Assembly (NCBI GenBank): GCA_937910905.1
Contig: CALEPV010000027.1
Span: forward strand, 1-11,730
DNA length: 11,730 nucleotides
Source: an uncultured Prevotellaceae bacterium
GTDB lineage: Bacteria; Bacteroidota; Bacteroidia; Bacteroidales; Bacteroidaceae
Direction of reading: 5' to 3'
Shown: positions 7,780 through 11,730 of the stretch, piece after piece
How the letters are laid out: the number at the start of each line of letters is the position of its first letter
How positions within the stretch are numbered: position 1 is the first letter of the stretch
Notes under the pieces: model-generated
Seen by the model: only the letters and a program-made list of their open reading frames with translations
Told to the model about the DNA's origin: nothing
The model's database searches: none
Made by a program: the position numbers and the translations under genes

Positions 7780-7898
7780 ACGACTAAAATCACACTTGTG
7801 ATTTCTATGTTTCACACTTGTGATTTACAAAAATTACACTTGTGATTTCTATAAACCACACTTGTGATTTTAGTCGTGCACCACGATGTAGAGGGTCG
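7759..7898. repeat. 140-bp imperfect palindrome spanning the symporter stop codon (MITE-like or structured-RNA element)
   Basis: The outer arms are CGACCCTCTGCAT (7759-7771) and ATGTAGAGGGTCG (7886-7898), which pair at 12 of 13 positions. After 8 unpaired bases on each side come ACGACTAAAATCACA (7780-7794) and TGTGATTTTAGTCGT (7863-7877), a perfect 15-bp pair. Pairing continues imperfectly to a centre at 7828/7829 between the second and third units of the inner tandem array. The arms are symmetrical in length, so RNA or DNA could form one long hairpin. It has the form of a small non-coding inverted-repeat element, but no clean target-site duplication is visible (GCATT on the left, TTCATT on the right). 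It may also serve as the transcription end for the symporter unit. Confidence 0.8.
7789..7876. repeat. Four tandem 22-bp units, each containing the dyad ATCACA-CT-TGTGAT
   Basis: Units start at 7789, 7811, 7833 and 7855, an exact 22-bp period. The 13-mer ACACTTGTGATTT is invariant in all four; the remaining 9 bases vary. The first unit holds the full dyad ATCACA/TGTGAT with a two-base centre, and the others keep it with one mismatch each. In RNA the first unit can form AAATCAC-ACTT-GTGATTT (7 bp, four-base loop), followed by T-rich sequence. A 22-bp period is about two helix turns, so dyads sit on one DNA face. This could be an operator array, a bidirectional terminator cluster, or a variable-number tandem repeat. 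The spacing is too short for CRISPR. Confidence 0.9.
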
Positions 7899-7946
7899 TT
7901 CATTGTGATGTCAAAGGTCCAACTATGCGCTCATCGCACATTTTAT

Positions 7947-7977
7947 TTTGCCAATCCCATATTGTTCATTATCTTTG
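7947..7977 (+). promoter_or_regulatory. Predicted sigma-ABfr promoter for the rhamnogalacturonan lyase operon
   Basis: TTTG at 7947-7950, a 19-bp spacer, then TATCTTTG at 7970-7977 followed by CGG. The transcript would start near 7984, about 29 nt before the ATG at 8013. The 22-bp dyad array ends roughly 70 bp upstream of the -33 box. Confidence 0.75.
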
Positions 7978-8012
7978 CGGTGTCAAACCAGTATAATAAA
8001 TCCCAACTCAAT

Positions 8013-10763
8013 ATGAACCGACTAACTAACTATCTTATTATTGCTGCAATGCTGTGTGCAACGTGGGCAACAGCAGCACCGCAGAGTGGCAACGACGATG
8101 TGCAAGCACGACTGCACTGGATAGGCAAGACACCAGCTGCCGACAAGCCCGTGCGCTTCGGCATACCATTCAGCAAAGGCGAGTTCAAGCCTAGCGACGC
8201 ATATACCATCACCACACCCGATGGGCATACCCTACAGAGCGACTTCTGGCCAACGGCCTACTGGCCCGATGGCTCCGTTAAGTGGGGCGGCTTCGCAGCC
8301 GTGGTGCCTGGCGGAACGGAGAGCGTAGTGTTCAGTCGCAGCACCTCGCGCAAAGGAGGCAAGAAGGCAGATGCAGCACTCCCGTCAGCACTCACCGTTA
8401 CTGAGACATCAGCACAGATACACATCAGCGCAGCCGGCTTCGATGCCTATGTGCCGAAGCAAGGCACAGCCATCGTAGACAGCCTTGTGCTTGGCGGCAT
8501 ACGCATGGCTGGCAAGGGATGCCTGGTATGCACCACACAGAACCAGCCCTACCGCGAGGGCGTGGGCGAGATACGCTACTACAACTACGTGTCCCACATC
8601 GACAAGGTGGAGGTGGAACGCAGCGGCAACGTACAGGCTGTAGTAAAGATTGAGGGACACTACCTTTATGACCTGAACCAGCTGCAGGTAGTACCGACAT
8701 CTGCCGAGCCGGGCGACACCACAGGCTATAAGCTGCCTACGGAATGGCTACCTTTCACCGTGCGCCTCTACTTCTTCGCAGGCTCGGAGCAGGTGAAGAT
8801 GGTGCACTCCTTCATCTACGACGGCGACCAGTACCACGATTTCATCACCTCGCTCGGAGTGCGTTTCGAGGTGCCGATGCGCGAGCAGGCATACAACCGT
8901 CATGTGGCTTTCGCCACACAGGATGGCGGTGTCTGGAGCGAGAGCGTGCAGCCGCTGAACGGACGCCGCGTGCTTGGTGCTGGCGGCGCAGGCGGCAGCG
9001 TGACCGATGAGCAATGGACAATCGACAGTGAAGAATACCCCTCAATTGAGCACCTACAGGTGGCTGGCCAGCGAGTGCCGGAGCCTGAAGCATTCAATGA
9101 GGCAGGCCAGTCGCTTCTGCACCACTGGGCCAAGTGGAACACCTTCCGCCTGTCTCAGCTCACAGACCAAAGCTATAGCATACGCAAGCGCACGCACACA
9201 GGCAACCAGTGGGTGGGCACACATACAGGCCAGCGTGCAGCCGGCTATGCCTTTGCAGGCGATGTGAGCGGCGGACTGGGTATCAGCATCAAGGACTTCT
9301 GGGAGAGCTATCCGGCCTCACTGCAGGTGGACAGCGCCACATACGACGTAGCCTACCTCACAGCCTATCTCTGGAGCCCAGATGCCGAGCCGATGGATCT
9401 GCGCCACTACGACGACATAGCCCACGACCTGAATGCCAGCTACGAGGATGTGCAGACAGGCATGTCAACACCTTACGGCATAGCACGCACCTCCGTGCTC
9501 ACGCTCATTCCCGAGCGGGCATATCTGGGCAAGGCAGCTGTAGCAGCCCGTGCACAGCAGCAGGCCGAGGATGCGCCGCTCATCTGCACGCCTGAATACC
9601 TGCACTCGCGCCACGCCTTCGGCATCTGGAGCCTGCCCGACAGCAGCAACGAGCGCCGGGCACGCGTGGAGGAACAGCTTACAGGCTATCTGGACTTCTA
9701 CATGAAGGCCATTGAGGAGCGTCATTGGTACGGATTCTGGAACTACGGCGATGTGATGCACGGCTACGACCCAGCCCGCCACGAGTGGAGGTACGACGTG
9801 GGCGGCTTCGCGTGGGACAACACCGAGCTGGGCAGTATCTCATGGTTCTGGTACTCGTTCCTCCGCACCGCACGGCCCGACATCTGGAAGGCTGCCGAGG
9901 CTATGACACGCCACGCACAGGAAGTGGACTGCTACCACATAGGTCCATACGCAGGTCTGGGCAGCCGCCACAACGTGAGCCACTGGGGCTGCGGAGCCAA
10001 GGAAGCACGCATCTCGCACGCTGCATGGTACCGCTTCTACTACTACCTGACAGCCGACGAGCGCACCGGCGACCTCATACACTCCGTGGCCGATGCCGAC
10101 CAGATGCTCTACACCATAGACCCCATGCGCCTGGCCCTGCCGCGCGAGCAGTATCCCTGCACCGCACCTGCACGTCTGCGTATAGGTCCCGACTGGGTGT
10201 CGTATGCAGGCAACTGGATGACCGAGTACGAGCGCACACGCAACCCCAAGTATCTGAAGAAGATACAGGCAGGCATGCGTAGCATCGCTGCCCTGCCCCA
10301 CGGCATGTTCACAGGCCCTGGCGTGCTGGGCTACGACCCCGCCACAGGCATACTGAGCTACGAGGGCGACACAGCCATCACCAGCACCAACCACCTAAAG
10401 CTCATCATGGGTGGCTTCGAGCTGATGCACGAACTGCTGGAGATGGTGCCCGACAAGGAGTTTGCCGCCTGCTATTTGGATCACAACGCACGCTACGACC
10501 GCGTAACAAAAAACCGTTTCCGCATCAGCCGTCTGAAAGGATATGCAGCCTACATGCTGCACGACCAGCGTCTGGCCGACGAAGCATGGCGCGACATGTG
10601 GGAGTACAGCACCAGGCAGCAGCACTACCGCTTCACTCCAAAGACCATACTGCCGCCCGAAGTGCCGCAGCCCATCACCGAGAGTGTGGAGACCACTACC
10701 AACGACTGCGCACTCTGGAGCCTCGATGCCATATACCTACAAGAGGTGATTCCGCAAGAGTAA
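8013..10763 (+). CDS. Exo-rhamnogalacturonan lyase family protein (PcRGLX/YetA-like, PL26 type)
   Basis: A 916-residue exported protein, near the length of B. subtilis YetA and fungal PcRGLX. Signal peptide at 1-22 (MNRLTNYLIIAAMLCATWATAA). The N-terminal RIFT-barrel-type domain has the family pattern 'KPVRFGIPFSKGEF' (45-58) and 'AYWPDGSVKWGG' (82-93). A beta-sandwich middle section follows, then an aromatic-rich (alpha/alpha)6-barrel-like C-terminal half: 'WYGFWNYGDVMHGYD' at 572-586, 'WDNTELGSISWFWYSF' next, and 'HNVSHWGCGAKEARISHAAW' from 653. Known members release unsaturated galacturonosyl-rhamnose from the ends of rhamnogalacturonan-I chains; activity here is inferred. I chose ATG 8013 because it gives a clean signal peptide just after the promoter. 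An in-frame GTG at 7842 would add 57 residues through the repeat and the promoter. First gene of an operon with the SGNH hydrolase. The family is sure; the exact substrate is less so. Confidence 0.85.
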   Translation: MNRLTNYLIIAAMLCATWATAAPQSGNDDVQARLHWIGKTPAADKPVRFGIPFSKGEFKPSDAYTITTPDGHTLQSDFWPTAYWPDGSVKWGGFAAVVPGGTESVVFSRSTSRKGGKKADAALPSALTVTETSAQIHISAAGFDAYVPKQGTAIVDSLVLGGIRMAGKGCLVCTTQNQPYREGVGEIRYYNYVSHIDKVEVERSGNVQAVVKIEGHYLYDLNQLQVVPTSAEPGDTTGYKLPTEWLPFTVRLYFFAGSEQVKMVHSFIYDGDQYHDFITSLGVRFEVPMREQAYNRHVAFATQDGGVWSESVQPLNGRRVLGAGGAGGSVTDEQWTIDSEEYPSIEHLQVAGQRVPEPEAFNEAGQSLLHHWAKWNTFRLSQLTDQSYSIRKRTHTGNQWVGTHTGQRAAGYAFAGDVSGGLGISIKDFWESYPASLQVDSATYDVAYLTAYLWSPDAEPMDLRHYDDIAHDLNASYEDVQTGMSTPYGIARTSVLTLIPERAYLGKAAVAARAQQQAEDAPLICTPEYLHSRHAFGIWSLPDSSNERRARVEEQLTGYLDFYMKAIEERHWYGFWNYGDVMHGYDPARHEWRYDVGGFAWDNTELGSISWFWYSFLRTARPDIWKAAEAMTRHAQEVDCYHIGPYAGLGSRHNVSHWGCGAKEARISHAAWYRFYYYLTADERTGDLIHSVADADQMLYTIDPMRLALPREQYPCTAPARLRIGPDWVSYAGNWMTEYERTRNPKYLKKIQAGMRSIAALPHGMFTGPGVLGYDPATGILSYEGDTAITSTNHLKLIMGGFELMHELLEMVPDKEFAACYLDHNARYDRVTKNRFRISRLKGYAAYMLHDQRLADEAWRDMWEYSTRQQHYRFTPKTILPPEVPQPITESVETTTNDCALWSLDAIYLQEVIPQE

Positions 10764-10767
10764 AGTT

Positions 10768-11553
10768 ATGACAAGATATATCAGATTAATAATGCTGGTA
10801 TGCTTCGCGGCATTGCTCAGCATGCCGACCGAAGTGTCCGCCCAGCAGCGACGACGCACTACCACATCGCGACGCTACAACAGTCGCAGTCGCAGCCGGC
10901 GTACAACCACACGCCGCCAGCCTGTACACCCGCGCGGTGCACACTATGCCCAGCGTGTGGCCGAGTTCAACCGCACACGACCCATAGACAGCACATGCAT
11001 TGTGATGCTGGGCAATAGCCTCACGGAGAACGGACGCGACTGGTGCGTGCTGCTGGACGACACCACTGTGTGCAATCGCGGCATCTCCGGCGACACCGCA
11101 TCGGGCATCAAGGAGCGTCTGAACCAGATACTGCCAGGACATCCGCGTGCCATATTCATGATGTGCGGCACTAACGACATCAGCCACGGACACTCGGCCG
11201 AGAAAGTATTCAACATGTGCTGCGACCTGATAGACTCCATACGTGTAGGCTCGCCGACCACGAGGCTATACGTGCAGAGCCTGCTGCCGTGGAATGACTC
11301 GTTCCGCAGGTGGAGGACAATAGAGGGGCGCGGCGACGATGCACAGCTCATCAACAATATGCTCCGCTCCTACTGCGAGCAAGAGGAAATCACGTTCATC
11401 AACCTGTATCCCAAGTTCACGCTGGGAGACACCAACCAGCTGGTGAAGGAGTATACCGTCGACGGATTGCATCTCACACAGCTCGGCTATCAGATATGGG
11501 CAGCACAGCTGAAGCCATATATAGAAGAGCTGAATGCAAAATCACCATTTTAG
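10768..11553 (+). CDS. Secreted SGNH/GDSL-type hydrolase, probable carbohydrate O-acetylesterase
   Basis: A 261-residue exported esterase. Signal peptide at 1-25 (ends 'MPTEVSAQ'). All four SGNH blocks are present: Ser84 in 'VMLGNSLTENG', Gly105 in 'NRGISGDTA', Asn136 in 'CGTNDISHG', and Asp232/His235 in 'DGLHLTQLGY'. The fold matches the PAF-acetylhydrolase-like branch common in Bacteroidetes rather than classical CE12. Between the signal peptide and the catalytic domain is a low-complexity Arg/Thr/Ser segment (about 28-50), unusual for a secreted enzyme. The start is 4 bp after the lyase stop codon, so it is co-transcribed and probably coupled. Rhamnogalacturonan-I is acetylated on galacturonate, and a deacetylase would clear the way for the neighbouring lyase; this role is inferred from context only. 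Confidence 0.9.
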   Translation: MTRYIRLIMLVCFAALLSMPTEVSAQQRRRTTTSRRYNSRSRSRRTTTRRQPVHPRGAHYAQRVAEFNRTRPIDSTCIVMLGNSLTENGRDWCVLLDDTTVCNRGISGDTASGIKERLNQILPGHPRAIFMMCGTNDISHGHSAEKVFNMCCDLIDSIRVGSPTTRLYVQSLLPWNDSFRRWRTIEGRGDDAQLINNMLRSYCEQEEITFINLYPKFTLGDTNQLVKEYTVDGLHLTQLGYQIWAAQLKPYIEELNAKSPF

Positions 11554-11557
11554 GGTA

Positions 11558-11588
11558 TTGCACGACTTGCAGCTTCGACGTACCTTTG
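11558..11588 (+). promoter_or_regulatory. Predicted sigma-ABfr promoter with no long gene behind it in the window
   Basis: TTG at 11558-11560, a 20-bp spacer, then TACCTTTG at 11581-11588 followed by CACCG. It begins 5 bases after the stop of the SGNH gene. Expected start near 11595. What follows is a short stretch ending in a strong terminator. Confidence 0.7.
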
Positions 11589-11614
11589 CACCGTCGAAAA
11601 CAAGTAATGCAAGT
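11565..11614. repeat. Nested inverted repeats around the promoter -7 box
   Basis: The inner pair TTCGACG (11574-11580) and CGTCGAA (11592-11598) is perfect and places the whole -7 box in an 11-base loop. The outer pair ACTTGCA (11565-11571) and TGCAAGT (11608-11614) is also perfect. CAAGTAA is also directly repeated at 11601-11607 and 11610-11616. These could be regulator sites, or a hairpin formed at the 3' end of read-through transcript from the SGNH gene. Confidence 0.55.
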
Positions 11615-11677
11615 AAATTCTTTATATCGTTTTGAAATTGATGTGAGGGCTGCCCGCGAGGGTCGCCCTCTTCTATT
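11595..11677 (+). ncRNA. Candidate short transcript (about 80 nt) between promoter and terminator
   Basis: A predicted promoter (start near 11595) is followed about 50 nt later by a GC-rich terminator hairpin with a T-rich tail, so the transcript would be roughly 80 nt. A reading frame from ATG 11607 stays open to the window end, but it runs through the terminator and the presumed intron and has no recognisable protein family, so a small RNA or a leader of a gene beyond the window is more likely. No family is recognised. Confidence 0.35.
11645..11677 (+). terminator. Intrinsic terminator hairpin, insertion site of the group II intron
   Basis: GAGGGC (11645-11650) pairs with GCCCTC (11665-11670); a small TG/TC internal loop separates this from CCC/GGG (11653-11655/11660-11662), which closes a GCGA tetraloop. 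It is followed by TTCTATT (11671-11677). This is a strong rho-independent terminator, serving either the lyase-SGNH operon or the short transcript from 11595. Confidence 0.75.
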
Positions 11678-11730
11678 GTTCGCCCGACATGGGCATAATC
11701 TAACGGGTGCAAGTCCCGAGCGCGGCCTAA
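11678..11730 (+). mobile_element. 5' end of a group IIC (bacterial class C) intron, truncated by the window
   Basis: The sequence begins GTTCG (matching the GUGYG-type 5' end loosely), then the hairpin GCCC-GACAT-GGGC (11682-11694), then TCTAACGGGTGCAAGTCCCGAGC with a CGGG/CCCG stem (11704-11707/11715-11718). Compared from memory with the 5' end of the Oceanobacillus iheyensis group IIC intron (GUGUGCCCGGCAUGGG..., UCUAUAGGGUGAGAGUCCCG), the order, spacing and conserved blocks agree without gaps over about 44 nt. It starts directly after a terminator hairpin and T-rich tail, the known target type of class C introns. The rest of domain I, the reverse transcriptase/maturase and domains V-VI would lie beyond the window. 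Confidence 0.78.

Noticed and set aside
7789..7876. CRISPR array
   Set aside because: Only four units with an exact 22-bp period and about 9 variable bases between 13-base cores; spacers are far too short, and no cas genes are in the window.
7759..7898. Insertion sequence with target-site duplication
   Set aside because: No transposase frame inside 140 bp and no exact flanking duplication; only a non-autonomous inverted-repeat element remains possible.
11700..11722. T-arm of a tRNA (GGGTGCAAGTCCC)
   Set aside because: No anticodon arm or acceptor stem fits around it, and the same block is explained by the group II intron 5' region.
11670..11730. Histidine phosphatase motif 'ARHGHN' in the open frame at the right edge
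   Set aside because: The block lies in the presumed intron; the residues after RHG do not fit the family, and the preceding residues come from the terminator stem.

Overview
The window looks like a chromosomal segment of a Bacteroidales bacterium, probably Prevotellaceae-like. Four intergenic regions carry the Bacteroidetes sigma-ABfr -7 box (TAnnTTTG, here always followed by C or G-rich sequence), three of them with a TTG about 19-20 bp upstream. Shine-Dalgarno sequences are weak or absent. The gene families (C69 dipeptidase, PL26-type exo-rhamnogalacturonan lyase, secreted SGNH hydrolase, surface-type lipoprotein) are all common in this order. No species is claimed.

Layout. The left third (112-3699) is a minus-strand operon read right to left: a secreted M15 metallopeptidase, the cytosolic aminoacyl-histidine dipeptidase PepD, and a parallel beta-helix lipoprotein whose start overlaps the end of pepD by 8 bp. 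A short divergent promoter region (3700-3787) separates it from plus-strand genes. These are a secreted C69-family Ntn dipeptidase (3788-5422), then a two-gene unit made of an unrecognised protein with a very acidic C-terminal tail (5528-6334) and a sodium:solute symporter (6334-7779) joined by a TAATG stop/start overlap. Next comes an unusual intergenic repeat (7759-7898). It has four exact 22-bp-period units, each itself a dyad, inside a larger imperfect palindrome that includes the end and stop codon of the symporter gene. A promoter then drives a two-gene carbohydrate unit (8013-11553): a PcRGLX/YetA-like exo-rhamnogalacturonan lyase and a secreted SGNH/GDSL hydrolase 4 bp downstream.

The right edge (11554-11730) holds a promoter, nested inverted repeats, a strong GC-rich terminator hairpin and, directly after the terminator's T-rich tail, a sequence that reads as the 5' end of a group IIC (bacterial class C) self-splicing intron, cut off by the window end. 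Group IIC introns are known to insert after terminator hairpins, so the arrangement is self-consistent.

Together, the three peptidases suggest breakdown of cell-wall or dietary peptides in the envelope and of dipeptides in the cytosol. The last pair suggests trimming and deacylation of pectic rhamnogalacturonan-I fragments, without a SusC/SusD pair in this window. I saw no defence system, phage module, tRNA, rRNA or CRISPR array. The best candidates for something undescribed are the 22-bp dyad array, the short transcript region ending at the intron-bearing terminator, and the acidic-tail protein coupled to the symporter.
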